This document shows, piece by piece, positions 8,074 to 16,475 of a DNA stretch of 64,000 nt. The position numbers and the translations under genes are program-made. The notes beneath the pieces are model-generated. The model did no database searches and was not told where the DNA came from. It worked only from the letters and a program-made list of their open reading frames with translations. The DNA lies in NCBI GenBank assembly GCA_964494645.1, contig CAZBSH010000003.1, forward strand, positions 17,678 through 81,677, read 5' to 3'. Numbering within the stretch: the first letter of the stretch is position 1; each line of letters starts with the position of its first letter. This DNA comes from Christensenella sp964494645. GTDB lineage: Bacteria; Bacillota; Clostridia; Christensenellales; Christensenellaceae.

Positions 8074-9350
8074 CCGTTGCCCCTCACTTCCACATCCATA
8101 GCAAGCTCCTTCGAAAAATGCTCAAAGAAATTGCGGATAATACCCGTTTGCTTGATGCCGCTCGCCATCGTGATCACCATCTTATCCTGATACGAGACAA
8201 CTACACAATTCATTGGGTTCATTTCGCTCACCCCAAGCGCATAATACACCTGTTTGATGTGCTTACTCATCGTCTTTGGAAACTGCGCGCTGCGGAGGTT
8301 GGAAAGCACAACCGTATAAGCCCCTTCCCCGTATGATTTATAACTATTGGATACTACGATGTTTTTCATAAACAACGGCGTCATCCGGATAAAAGGATTT
8401 TGCTCATATTTTACATTTTTATTGATATTAGCAGATATCTTTTCCTTGGTCAGCCCCTCTTTCAGCTGTCTCGAAATTTCTAATAAGATCGCGCCAAAAT
8501 CAAGCTCCCCTTCCACCGACATCCCCACGTTGGCAAAAGAAACAAAGTTCCGCAGCGTATGAGAGGGAAACATGCTTCGAAGATCCATGGGTACGGAAAC
8601 AATGATGGGCTTCTTCACTTTCCGCTGTACCAGGAGCTGTTCCTTTGCGATGCAATATAGCAGCAGCGCAGCAATATAAGCCGACACCGTTACACCCTTA
8701 GTTTTGACATGCGCGAGCAACTGCTTCAAATCAATGATACCATGCGTCAGAAAGATCCCTTCGTCTTCATTGCGCGTACCTAAAATATGGTACGCCTTGG
8801 GCTGCTTTAATTTGTTGAACTCTCCCTTCGCGTCATAGTAGGTACTAAAGCTGTTTTCCAGTTCGTCAGCGCTCACCTTTCCTTCCGCATCCAACACCAT
8901 GCCTTCCGCATCCATATCATATCCACAAAGCTTAAAATATTCGTACAAAAGCGTCTTTAAAAACTCGATCGCTCCCGCCCCGTCCGAAAGCCCATGAAAA
9001 CATTCCATGATCACATTCTTTTTATAATATGTCACATTAAACAAAAATCCATTGTTGATAAAATCCTTCAACCGCTTACACGGAAATCCCGTTTCTTCCT
9101 TGACGACAGGCAACGCGTCGTTCGGCTCTAAATAATACCAGAACATCCCCCGTTTGAGCGTAACGGCAAACGAAGGAAACCGCGGCATGATCTTTACCAG
9201 CGCTTCTTGAAGTGTATCGCGCTCAACCAACTCATCGAGCTCCAGCATCAGCCGGAATGTCGTATTATTATGCGTTTGAGAAATGGACGGATATATTTTC
9301 GCCGCTGTATCCAGCTGATACCAGTCCCGCTCTTCAGATGTATTGCTCAT
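8058..9350 (-). CDS. condensation-domain-like acyltransferase
   Basis: 430 aa. Residues ~115-130 carry HGLSDG, the HxxxDG active-site motif of chloramphenicol-acetyltransferase-fold enzymes (condensation domains, alcohol acetyltransferases, PapA-type acyltransferases). A second conserved stretch is near the middle (SVPMDLRSMFPSHTLRNFVS). It would transfer an acyl group from a thioester to an alcohol or amine; neither substrate is evident. There is no adjacent NRPS or carrier protein, so it is a stand-alone enzyme. It forms a two-gene unit with the overlapping DUF6320 membrane protein, and upp lies just upstream. Confidence 0.75.
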   Translation of the reverse strand: MSNTSEERDWYQLDTAAKIYPSISQTHNNTTFRLMLELDELVERDTLQEALVKIMPRFPSFAVTLKRGMFWYYLEPNDALPVVKEETGFPCKRLKDFINNGFLFNVTYYKKNVIMECFHGLSDGAGAIEFLKTLLYEYFKLCGYDMDAEGMVLDAEGKVSADELENSFSTYYDAKGEFNKLKQPKAYHILGTRNEDEGIFLTHGIIDLKQLLAHVKTKGVTVSAYIAALLLYCIAKEQLLVQRKVKKPIIVSVPMDLRSMFPSHTLRNFVSFANVGMSVEGELDFGAILLEISRQLKEGLTKEKISANINKNVKYEQNPFIRMTPLFMKNIVVSNSYKSYGEGAYTVVLSNLRSAQFPKTMSKHIKQVYYALGVSEMNPMNCVVVSYQDKMVITMASGIKQTGIIRNFFEHFSKELAMDVEVRGNGWSAK

Positions 9351-9378
9351 GCTATCTCTTTTCTGTGTGCTTTGACAA

Positions 9379-9406
9379 AAGGACGCTTATTTAAGCGCCC
9401 TTTATT
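9379..9406 (-). terminator. probable terminator after upp
   Basis: On the minus strand AGGGCGCTT-aaat-AAGCGTCCT is followed by TTTTG. The stem includes one wobble pair and the T-tract is short, so termination may be partial. Confidence 0.45.
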
Positions 9407-9420
9407 TGCTATACCCTATG

Positions 9421-10050
9421 TTATTTTGTGCCAAACAAACGGTCTCCGGCATCTCCTAGCCCCGGTACAATGTACGCATGATCATTTAACCCTTCGTCCA
9501 CTGCCGCTACATAAATATCAACATCAGGGTGCGCTTTTCTCACAGCTTCTATCCCCTCCGGCGAAGCAATGATATTCACCAGCTTGATATTATTACAGCC
9601 GCGCTTTTTGATGAGGGAAATCGCGTCTGCCGCGCTGCCGCCCGTTGCAAGCATCGGGTCTAAGATAAGAAGCTCGCGCTCTTGCGCATCAATGGGCAGC
9701 TTGCAATAATATTCCACAGGCTGCAACGTTTGCGGGTCACGGTAAAGCCCGATATGCCCTACCTTCGCGCCGGGGATCAGGTTCAATACTCCTTCGACCA
9801 TACCAAGTCCCGCGCGCAGTATGGGGACGATGCCAACCATTTTCCCTGCAATCACCTTTGTCTTAGCTAACGTGATGGGCGTTTCCACTTCCACTTCCTT
9901 AAGCGGCATGTCCCTTGTCACTTCATATACCATCAGCATGGCAATTTCCTTGACCAATTCCCTGAATTCTTTTGTCCCTGTGTTTTTGTCGCGGATCATC
10001 GACACCTTATGCTGCAACAAAGGATGATCCAGTACGTGTGCTGTTGCCAT
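9421..10050 (-). CDS. upp: uracil phosphoribosyltransferase
   Basis: 209 aa, the normal length. It converts uracil + PRPP to UMP (pyrimidine salvage). Family marks are HPLLQHKVSMIRDKNTGTKEFRE near the start, GIVPILRAGLGMVEG (~72-86) and the PRPP-binding loop DPMLATGGSA (~131-140). The C-terminus PGLGDAGDRLFGTK is typical. It follows rpiB by ~40 bp with a GGGGAGG ribosome site. The order prfA-prmC / tsaC / ywlE / rpiB / upp is a conserved Bacillota neighbourhood. Confidence 0.97.
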   Translation of the reverse strand: MATAHVLDHPLLQHKVSMIRDKNTGTKEFRELVKEIAMLMVYEVTRDMPLKEVEVETPITLAKTKVIAGKMVGIVPILRAGLGMVEGVLNLIPGAKVGHIGLYRDPQTLQPVEYYCKLPIDAQERELLILDPMLATGGSAADAISLIKKRGCNNIKLVNIIASPEGIEAVRKAHPDVDIYVAAVDEGLNDHAYIVPGLGDAGDRLFGTK

Positions 10051-10091
10051 CTTCGTTCCTCCCCGTTTTTTGTTTTATAGAAAGCCTGACC

Positions 10092-10544
10092 TTATCTACA
10101 ATATTTCTTTTCGATCTCCGTGATCTTATCGATACGGCGCTGATGCCGTTCATCTCCTGAAAAGGGCGTGTTCAAGAAAATATCGACAATATCTACTGCA
10201 AGTCCCGGTCCAACGGTACGTCCTCCCATTGCCAGGATATTCGAATTATTGTGCTCGCGCGTCGCATGTGCGGTAAATGTATCAGAAACTGCCGCACAGC
10301 GGATCCCCGGTACTTTATTTGCCGCAACAGAAATACCGATGCCTGTTCCACAGATCAGAATACCCAGATCTGCCTGTTTTTCTTTCACACACTCCGCAAC
10401 CGCAAGAGCATAGGTCGGGTAATCCACCGACTTTTCGTCATTCGTCCCAAAGTCAATGACTTCATGCCCATTCTTGTCAAGATACTCCAGCACCTCTTTT
10501 TTCAGTACAAAGCCGCCGTGGTCACATCCAAACGCAATTTTCAT
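10092..10544 (-). CDS. rpiB: ribose-5-phosphate isomerase B
   Basis: 150 aa. It interconverts ribose-5-P and ribulose-5-P. The N-terminal CDHGGFVLKKEV and the central CGTGIGISVAANKVPGIRCA (about 65-84, containing the catalytic Cys) are RpiB/LacAB signatures, followed by HNNSNILAMGGR. A TATAAT at 10595-10590 on the minus strand, with only a weak -35, suggests an internal promoter for rpiB-upp after the hairpin at 10645. Confidence 0.95.
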   Translation of the reverse strand: MKIAFGCDHGGFVLKKEVLEYLDKNGHEVIDFGTNDEKSVDYPTYALAVAECVKEKQADLGILICGTGIGISVAANKVPGIRCAAVSDTFTAHATREHNNSNILAMGGRTVGPGLAVDIVDIFLNTPFSGDERHQRRIDKITEIEKKYCR

Positions 10545-10644
10545 GATGATACGCTCCTTTTTTCAAGAAAATCAAAAGCTTATAGAAAAATTATACAACA
10601 TGACGCATTGGAATTCCACCCTATCCGCCATATTTATACGCAAC

Positions 10645-10675
10645 AAAGGCAATGCCTTTTCAGGCATTGCCTTTT
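10645..10675. terminator. hairpin between ywlE-like gene and rpiB
   Basis: AAAGGCAATGCC / GGCATTGCCTTT forms a stem of 12 bp with a small loop. The T-tract is strong on the plus side (TTTTT) but weak on the minus side (TTTGTTG). For the minus-strand genes it may be an attenuator or partial terminator rather than a full stop. Confidence 0.6.
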
Positions 10676-10685
10676 TCAAACAAAT

Positions 10686-11168
10686 TTATTGTTCTTTTTC
10701 CAGACGACCTACCAGCATTTCAATCGCTTCTTTGATCTGAGCCGCGCTTTGCCGGTATTCATCCATCCCCTCATCGAAAGGATCCATAATATCGCAGGAA
10801 TTGTCGATCGGCTCCCCTTCGACCCCTTTTGCATAACCAAGCAGCGTATGCACCTTTTTTACTTCTTCCGGCGCGATCACTTCGATATGCTCCATTTGTT
10901 CCTTGCTCATTGCGAGAATGATATCCGCCCACTCCGCGAGTTCAGGCGTAAATGGTTCCGCCTCATGACGCTTTAGTTCCAGTCCCATCTCTTCCACAAC
11001 ACGAACCGCTTCTTCTGTTGCTTCCGCTCCTTCACAGGCAAATGTGCCTGCTGACTTCGTCTTTACATCGCCATGAAGGATGCTACTTCGGTCTACCGCA
11101 TCGTCCATCAGTGTTTCCGCAATCGGGCTTCTGCATGTATTACCCGTACAAACAAACAATACATTCAT
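10686..11168 (-). CDS. ywlE: low-molecular-weight phosphatase, probably protein-arginine phosphatase
   Basis: 160 aa. The N-terminal P-loop VCTGNTCRSPIAETL (about 6-20) has Cys and Arg of the CX5R active site; the C-terminal acid is in DPFDEGMDEYRQ. Thr inside the loop (CTGNT) is the residue that marks YwlE-type arginine phosphatases, where tyrosine phosphatases usually have Ile. By that rule it would remove phosphate from arginine, opposing McsB. No mcsB/ctsR is in this window. It starts 4 bp after the tsaC stop, the same order as in Bacillus (ywlC-ywlE). Confidence 0.85.
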   Translation of the reverse strand: MNVLFVCTGNTCRSPIAETLMDDAVDRSSILHGDVKTKSAGTFACEGAEATEEAVRVVEEMGLELKRHEAEPFTPELAEWADIILAMSKEQMEHIEVIAPEEVKKVHTLLGYAKGVEGEPIDNSCDIMDPFDEGMDEYRQSAAQIKEAIEMLVGRLEKEQ

Positions 11169-11172
11169 GATT

Positions 11173-12237
11173 TTAAACTTTTTCCTCCTTGGCGGAAATG
11201 ATCTCGTGTCCCGCCGCTCTGATTATTCTGTTCATCACCGCAAGTCCCATCTTTTCTTCCTGCGCATGAAAAAGCACTGCCTCAAAATTTTGATCGTCCA
11301 TCTCGCGAAGCACACGGAAAAGCGCTGCCTCCGCGTCGCGTGCATCTTTCCCCAAAAACACAATATTGTCAATATCAGCATACAGCTCTGCACAATCGTC
11401 CAGACACAATACTGCTGTTTTCCTACCCTGCGCTTTACCATTATGATACATGGTGTTCACGGTTTTCGCAACCTCTTTTTTGCCCCCTGTAAACACAGTG
11501 ACCTTCGCCTCCGGCGAATAGTGTTTATATTTCATCCCCGGAGAGGCACATACTTCCCCTGTCTCCACTTCTCCCATAATACTCGGATGTATGCGTACGC
11601 CTCCCGCGACATGAGCGATCTGCTCAGGCGTGACATCCCCCGGTCTCAGCACCACAGGCACATCTCCCGTTACATCTACCACGGTGGATTCTATCCCCAC
11701 CCTGCACGATCCGCCGTCAATGATCAGCGGCACACGACCGCATAGATCCTCATACGCATGCATCGCCAGCGTCGGACTGGGCTTGCCTGACGTATTGGCG
11801 CTCGGTGCCGCCACCGGCACACCGCTGAGCGCAATGATCCCGCGCGCAATATCATTGTCCGGCATACGCACGGCCACCGTATCAAGTCCCGCGCTCACTT
11901 CGCGCGGGATCACATCTGTCTTTTTCATGATAATAGAAAGCGGTCCCGGCCAAAACGCCTTCATCAAAGCACGCGCCGCATCGCTTATTTCCATTACGAT
12001 ACCATCAAGCTGCCCGATGTCTGCGATATGCACGATCAGCGGATTATCCTGCGGTCTTCCTTTGGCAATGAAAATATTCTTTACCGCGTCCGCAAGAAGT
12101 GCATTTGCTCCCAAGCCATATACCGTTTCTGTTGGGAATACAACCAGCCCGCCCTTTTTTAATTCATCAGCGCCGTCACGGATTGCACCGTCAAAGTCCT
12201 TGTTTGCGAACACCGTTCGCGTCGCATATCTCATCAT
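11173..12237 (-). CDS. tsaC: L-threonylcarbamoyladenylate synthase (Sua5/YwlC type)
   Basis: 354 aa. It makes threonylcarbamoyl-AMP from threonine, bicarbonate and ATP for t6A37 in tRNA. Residues ~15-205 are the YrdC domain (KKGGLVVFPTETVYGLGANA, KGRPQDNPLIVHI, SANTSGKPSPT). The rest is the Sua5 extension (CASPGMKYKHYSPEA and onward), so it is the long Sua5 form. The start at 12237 (or the next Met at 12234) overlaps the ZIP gene stop as ATGA. A longer frame reaching 12291 would lie inside the ZIP gene and is rejected. Confidence 0.93.
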   Translation of the reverse strand: MMRYATRTVFANKDFDGAIRDGADELKKGGLVVFPTETVYGLGANALLADAVKNIFIAKGRPQDNPLIVHIADIGQLDGIVMEISDAARALMKAFWPGPLSIIMKKTDVIPREVSAGLDTVAVRMPDNDIARGIIALSGVPVAAPSANTSGKPSPTLAMHAYEDLCGRVPLIIDGGSCRVGIESTVVDVTGDVPVVLRPGDVTPEQIAHVAGGVRIHPSIMGEVETGEVCASPGMKYKHYSPEAKVTVFTGGKKEVAKTVNTMYHNGKAQGRKTAVLCLDDCAELYADIDNIVFLGKDARDAEAALFRVLREMDDQNFEAVLFHAQEEKMGLAVMNRIIRAAGHEIISAKEEKV

Positions 12238-12995
12238 ACCAGCACCACCAATACAATTCCAATCAATACTCCTGCGACAATGGATATCCACGTTGCCGCG
12301 CTCTTGTGCATTCTGACCGCCTCAGGGATAAGCTCTCGCAGTGTCAAATAAAGCATTGCGCCGCCGCCAAACGACACACTGCCCGCGAAAAACACCGGTG
12401 AAAGATCGCCAATCGCGGCACCAATCGCGGCACCAATCGCCATGGGTGCCGCCGCCAGAACCGCCACCAATGCTATTTTCCCATAGGGTATCTTTCCCAG
12501 CTTCAGGGGGATCGCCAGTCCCATTCCCTCAGGAATATTATGCACAAACAAAAGGATCGCCAGCCCCGCTCCAAAACTGCTTGCCACAGCAAGCCCGCTA
12601 CCGAGCGCCAGTCCCTCGGGCAGGTTATGCACGCCGATCCCCAGCGCCAAGAGCAGCCCCGCGCGCACGAGCCTTTTTTCCTTAAGCCCGGCAATTACGC
12701 TTTCCTCATGTCCGGAAGGCACATCGTAATGCGGCAAAAATTTATTGATCAAAAACATTGCAAGAGCGCCTAACAAAAAGAAAACAAGTGTAACCCACCA
12801 CGCGGTCGCTCCCAAAGATTCGGGCAGCATGTCGAACAAAACGATGGCAAGCATAATCCCGCCCGATATCCCCATCAGTATAGCGGATATCCGGTTGTTT
12901 TTTACTTTGATAAAAAATGTTGCCGCCGCGCCGATCCCTGTTCCCAACGCGCCTACAAGCGCTCCGACCAGCGTTGCATAAAGTATGGTATCCAT
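12234..12995 (-). CDS. ZIP-family divalent metal transporter
   Basis: 253 aa with about eight helices. The paired metal-site motifs HNLPEGLALG (helix IV, ~125) and HNIPEGMGLAIP (helix V, ~155) are the ZIP/ZupT signature. It imports zinc or other divalent metals across the cytoplasmic membrane; the exact metal is unknown. It is inserted between prfA and tsaC and shares a 4-bp ATGA overlap with tsaC, so the two are translationally coupled. prfA ends 6 bp before this start. Confidence 0.88.
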   Translation of the reverse strand: MDTILYATLVGALVGALGTGIGAAATFFIKVKNNRISAILMGISGGIMLAIVLFDMLPESLGATAWWVTLVFFLLGALAMFLINKFLPHYDVPSGHEESVIAGLKEKRLVRAGLLLALGIGVHNLPEGLALGSGLAVASSFGAGLAILLFVHNIPEGMGLAIPLKLGKIPYGKIALVAVLAAAPMAIGAAIGAAIGDLSPVFFAGSVSFGGGAMLYLTLRELIPEAVRMHKSAATWISIVAGVLIGIVLVVLV

Positions 12996-13001
12996 TCACA
13001 A

Positions 13002-14063
13002 TTACTGCGCGAGTTTTTTCTGCCTTTCGTCTAATATCAGCGCGTCGATCATCTCGTCCATATCTCCGTCAAGAAAAGCCTCCAGCTTGTAAAGTGTCAG
13101 ACCGATTCGATGATCCGTCACCCGTCCCTGCGGGAAATTATACGTACGGATCCGCTCGCTCCGATCGCCGGAGCCAACCTGGCTTTTCCTGTTTTCCGAC
13201 ATCTCACTGTCCGCCGCACCCTTGTATAGGTCGTATAACCGCGATGCAAGTACTTTCATCGCCTTTGCCTTGTTCTTGATTTGTGATTTTTCATCCTGAC
13301 AGGTCACCACCAGCCCCGACGGGATATGCGTGATACGCACAGCGCTGTCCGTCGTATTGACGCTCTGTCCGCCATGACCGCCCGAACGAAACACATCCAC
13401 CCGCAAATCGTTCTGGTTTAAGTTCACTTCCACTTCCTCCGCTTCAGGCAGCACTGCCACCGTCGCAGCCGAGGTATGGATACGCCCGGAAGATTCCGTA
13501 TCCGGCACGCGTTGTACGCGATGTACGCCGCTTTCGTATTTCAGGCGGGAATACGCACCCTTACCCGCAATCGAAACCACCATTTCCTTTACACCGCCCA
13601 ATTCCGTTACATTGGAAGAAAGTGTCTCCATCGCAAAACCATGCCGCTCCGCATATCGTGTGTACATGCGCAGCAAATCTCCTCCAAAAAGCGCAGCCTC
13701 GTCGCCGCCCGTGCCCGCTCGTATTTCCAAAATAACATTTTTGTCATCATTTTTATCTTTGGGGATCAGCAAAACCTTGAGCTCTGCTTCCATCTCTTCT
13801 TTTTGCCGCAAAAGCGGCTCGATCTCCTCTTTTGCCAGTTCTAAGAGTTCCTCATCCTTCTCCGTTTCGATGATCTCTTTGTTTTGCGCGATATGATCCA
13901 ATACCAAAGCATAGGCATCATAGGCAGCCGCGATATCCGCAATCGTCGACTGCTCTTGCGCCAATGCGCGAAATTTATCCTGATTGCTGATTACTTCCGG
14001 GTCTGAAAGCTCCCGCGAAAGTGTGTCGTAGCGTTCCTTGATCGTTTTTAGTTTTTCCAGCAT
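13002..14063 (-). CDS. prfA: peptide chain release factor 1
   Basis: 353 aa, standard size. It recognises UAA/UAG. The GGQ motif lies in RSGGHGGQSVNTTDSAVRIT (~225-244), where the Gln is methylated by PrmC, encoded immediately upstream. The stop-codon recognition region around ~180-190 reads RVQRVPDTESSGRIHTSAA. The N-terminal helical domain is complete. There is a 3-bp gap to prmC, so co-expression with its modifying enzyme is assured. Confidence 0.97.
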   Translation of the reverse strand: MLEKLKTIKERYDTLSRELSDPEVISNQDKFRALAQEQSTIADIAAAYDAYALVLDHIAQNKEIIETEKDEELLELAKEEIEPLLRQKEEMEAELKVLLIPKDKNDDKNVILEIRAGTGGDEAALFGGDLLRMYTRYAERHGFAMETLSSNVTELGGVKEMVVSIAGKGAYSRLKYESGVHRVQRVPDTESSGRIHTSAATVAVLPEAEEVEVNLNQNDLRVDVFRSGGHGGQSVNTTDSAVRITHIPSGLVVTCQDEKSQIKNKAKAMKVLASRLYDLYKGAADSEMSENRKSQVGSGDRSERIRTYNFPQGRVTDHRIGLTLYKLEAFLDGDMDEMIDALILDERQKKLAQ

Positions 14064-14066
14064 AGA

Positions 14067-14918
14067 TTACCCCTCACAAACAGTCGCAGCCGCACTTACA
14101 AAACGCGGTCTGCCATTCAAATCATTACCAGTTTTTATCTTAACAAATCCCTGTTCTTTTAGCAAGGCGCACACACGACAAGCCTGTGTATCGCCGATCT
14201 CAAGCACCAGCGCGCCGCCTGCGTTCAAATACAGCAGGGCTTGCTTTGCCAATCGCTCATAAAACGCATACCCGTCATGATCCGCCCACAGCGCCAGTTT
14301 TGGCTCATATTCCCTGACCTGCGCTTCCAACCCCCTGTAATCTGTTTCGCTGATATACGGCGGATTACATACGATCAGATCTACTTTCTTTACGACCGGC
14401 TCAAACATATCCCCTTGCAGCAAAACAATATCCGCATCTTTTGACAACGCCTGCGCATTTTGCTTGGCCACCGCAAGCGCGCCCCCTGAAACATCCGACA
14501 GATAAACTGTCCCAAACGTTCCCTCACACGCCAGCGTAATACCGATCGCGCCGCTGCCGCAGCATAAATCAAGCGCCGTTTCGTACCCGTTTTCATGCGC
14601 CAATAAAAGCGCTTCCTGTACAACGCACTCCGTGTCATAGCGCGGGATCAGCACGCACTTGTCTACAAAAAAGGGTCTTCCGTAAAAATATTTTTCACCG
14701 GTCACATAAGCAAGCGGCTCTCCCGCAAGCCTTTGTTCAACAAAAGCAGCAATCTCTTTTTCCTTTGTACATTCATCGAAAAAGCGCAGGTACAACTGCG
14801 AAAAATCGCCGCCGTACACATGCGCTAATAATACCTTTGTTTCCGCCTCAGCTTCCGCAAGCCCGGCTTGTACAAATTTTTTCTTTGTTTGTGCGTATAT
14901 CTGCTGCCAATTACTCAT
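14067..14918 (-). CDS. prmC: release-factor glutamine methyltransferase
   Basis: 283 aa. N5-glutamine methylation of RF1/RF2 at GGQ. A helical N-terminal domain is followed by a SAM domain with ALDLCCGSGAIGITLAC (~113-129) and the catalytic NPPYISETD (~183-191). Its start overlaps the stop of the upstream DUF1385 gene by 8 bp, and prfA follows 3 bp after its stop. Confidence 0.95.
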   Translation of the reverse strand: MSNWQQIYAQTKKKFVQAGLAEAEAETKVLLAHVYGGDFSQLYLRFFDECTKEKEIAAFVEQRLAGEPLAYVTGEKYFYGRPFFVDKCVLIPRYDTECVVQEALLLAHENGYETALDLCCGSGAIGITLACEGTFGTVYLSDVSGGALAVAKQNAQALSKDADIVLLQGDMFEPVVKKVDLIVCNPPYISETDYRGLEAQVREYEPKLALWADHDGYAFYERLAKQALLYLNAGGALVLEIGDTQACRVCALLKEQGFVKIKTGNDLNGRPRFVSAAATVCEG

Positions 14919-15954
14919 TGGTTTGCGTCACACCGCCGGTGTTCACCGTCTCGTCTTGCACCTGTTCTGCCGAAGCAAACTCCGCCGGAGATCCGTCGAT
15001 CTTATGGCTATACCTCACAGCCATTTCATCGATCTCCTCCTCTGTCTTTTTTCCTTCTGCCGCCAGAAAAGAAATCAGCGCCACTTCGAGCATTCCGTCA
15101 TCCGGCTCGCGCGTCGTCAAATATTGCAGCGCCATCCCCGGCTTACGAAGCGCCATCGTAAATTTGTTGTCATACTTGGCTACCAGTTTCAGTATTTCGT
15201 AAGAAACCCCTGCAACAACAGGCAGCATCAGCAATCGCAGCCCGATACGCACCGCCCAGTTTTCACTCCAGCCAAGCAGCGTAAAAAGCAAGATCGAAAT
15301 AATCATAACGATCAAAAGAAAGCTTGTCCCGCAGCGCGGATGCAGACGCGTATTTTGTCGCGCATGCTCCACATCCATAGGCATATCATGCTCAAAGCAG
15401 TTGATGACCTTATGCTCTGCCCCATGATACCCAAACAGGCGTTTGATGTCCTTCATATTAGAGATCGCCACCATATAGATCAAAAACATTCCCACGCGGA
15501 TCAACCCGTCAATCAAGTTCTTTCCAAAGGCACTGTCCACATAAGGTGTAATCCATCCTGTGATCAAATTAGGTAAAATAAAGAACAATCCTACAGCGAT
15601 CACGATCGCAATCAGCACAGCGAAAAAGATCGCCACATCCATCGGATTTTTACCCGTTTTCTGCGCAATGAACTCGTCCGTCTTGGACGGCTCCATCTCC
15701 GTATCCTCCGGGTCATACATCTTTGCCGCATCCGTTATGGTCTTGACTCCTGAAACAAGCATCTCCACAAAGTTTACAACCCCACGGATGATAGGCACAC
15801 CGAGAATCTTATATTTTGCGGAGAGCGATTGCGTAGACTGCTTTTGCGTCACGATCTCTCCGCTTTCACGTCTTACGGCGATTGCCGTTGTTTCGGGCGA
15901 ACGCATCATTACGCCTTCCAGAACACCCTGACCGCCGATACTTGTACGTTTCAT
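14911..15954 (-). CDS. DUF1385 membrane protein (YqhQ-like)
   Basis: 347 aa. The N-terminus IGGQGVLEGVMMRSPE (~6-21) and the central FGYHGAEHKVINCFEH (~173-188) are the hallmark motifs of DUF1385/YqhQ. Several helices lie at ~110-160 and ~205-250, so it is a polytopic membrane protein. The family is widespread in Bacillota and commonly sits next to rpmE and prfA/prmC, as here, but its biochemical role is not established. The C-terminal tail is hydrophilic. A terminator separates it from rpmE upstream. Confidence 0.9.
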   Translation of the reverse strand: MKRTSIGGQGVLEGVMMRSPETTAIAVRRESGEIVTQKQSTQSLSAKYKILGVPIIRGVVNFVEMLVSGVKTITDAAKMYDPEDTEMEPSKTDEFIAQKTGKNPMDVAIFFAVLIAIVIAVGLFFILPNLITGWITPYVDSAFGKNLIDGLIRVGMFLIYMVAISNMKDIKRLFGYHGAEHKVINCFEHDMPMDVEHARQNTRLHPRCGTSFLLIVMIISILLFTLLGWSENWAVRIGLRLLMLPVVAGVSYEILKLVAKYDNKFTMALRKPGMALQYLTTREPDDGMLEVALISFLAAEGKKTEEEIDEMAVRYSHKIDGSPAEFASAEQVQDETVNTGGVTQTNE

Positions 15955-15974
15955 TCCTTCCTCTTTCTGCGATA

Positions 15975-16012
15975 CAAAAAACAGACCGTAAGAATCCCTT
16001 CCGACGGTCTGT
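15975..16012 (-). terminator. terminator after rpmE
   Basis: On the minus strand ACAGACCGT, a 14-nt loop, ACGGTCTGT, then TTTTTTG. It separates the highly expressed rpmE from the DUF1385-prmC-prfA operon, or lets part of the transcripts through. Confidence 0.8.
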
Positions 16013-16049
16013 AATCTCTTACCACGCGAATATCACGAAATAAGCGGCA

Positions 16050-16250
16050 TTATTTGATGCCGTATCTCTTCTTAAATCTATCCACACGACCGCCTGTATC
16101 AACAAGCTTCTGTCTTCCTGTGAAGAACGGATGGCATTTCGAGCAGATATCGACTCTCATTTCCGATTTTGTAGAACCGGTTTTGAAAGTTTCACCGCAA
16201 GCGCACGTTACTGTGCATTCACCATACTTCGGATGTGTTCCTTCTTTCAT
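16050..16250 (-). CDS. rpmE: 50S ribosomal protein L31, zinc-binding form
   Basis: 66 aa. It has the C+ form cysteine set (CAC at ~16-18, CSKC at ~36-39) that binds zinc, and the conserved HPFFTGRQKLVDTGGRVDRF segment. It sits on the ribosome central protuberance bridging the subunits. GAGGTGA precedes the ATG. A strong promoter with extended -10 lies just upstream, fitting high expression. Confidence 0.96.
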   Translation of the reverse strand: MKEGTHPKYGECTVTCACGETFKTGSTKSEMRVDICSKCHPFFTGRQKLVDTGGRVDRFKKRYGIK

Positions 16251-16286
16251 TCCATCTCACCTCTTTTTCCAAAAGTAGCATTATTT

Positions 16287-16314
16287 ATTATAGCACGATA
16301 ATCACAAAATGCAA
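16287..16314 (-). promoter_or_regulatory. rpmE promoter
   Basis: On the minus strand TTGCAT (16314-16309), 16 bp, TATAAT (16292-16287) with an upstream TGn extension (TGC-TATAAT). The short leader is about 30 nt. Confidence 0.75.
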
Positions 16315-16440
16315 CTCTTTTTTTGATAAATTTTATACTTTCTTTACACTTTTTGCACCGTTTGCGTTCTTTATGCGCAGATTTCAAACGTCGCCTTCCC
16401 CTACTCGTTTACGCAGCCAAAAATCACACCCATTCGCCTG

Positions 16441-16469
16441 TTGCCCTCTTTGCCCGGATAACTTATAAT
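16441..16469 (+). promoter_or_regulatory. promoter predicted to give a leaderless mRNA
   Basis: TTGCCC (16441-16446), 17-bp spacer, TATAAT (16464-16469). The normal start site 7 nt after the -10 falls on the A of the ATG at 16476. There is no ribosome binding site in the intervening AAATGC. Confidence 0.6.
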
Positions 16470-16475
16470 AAATGC

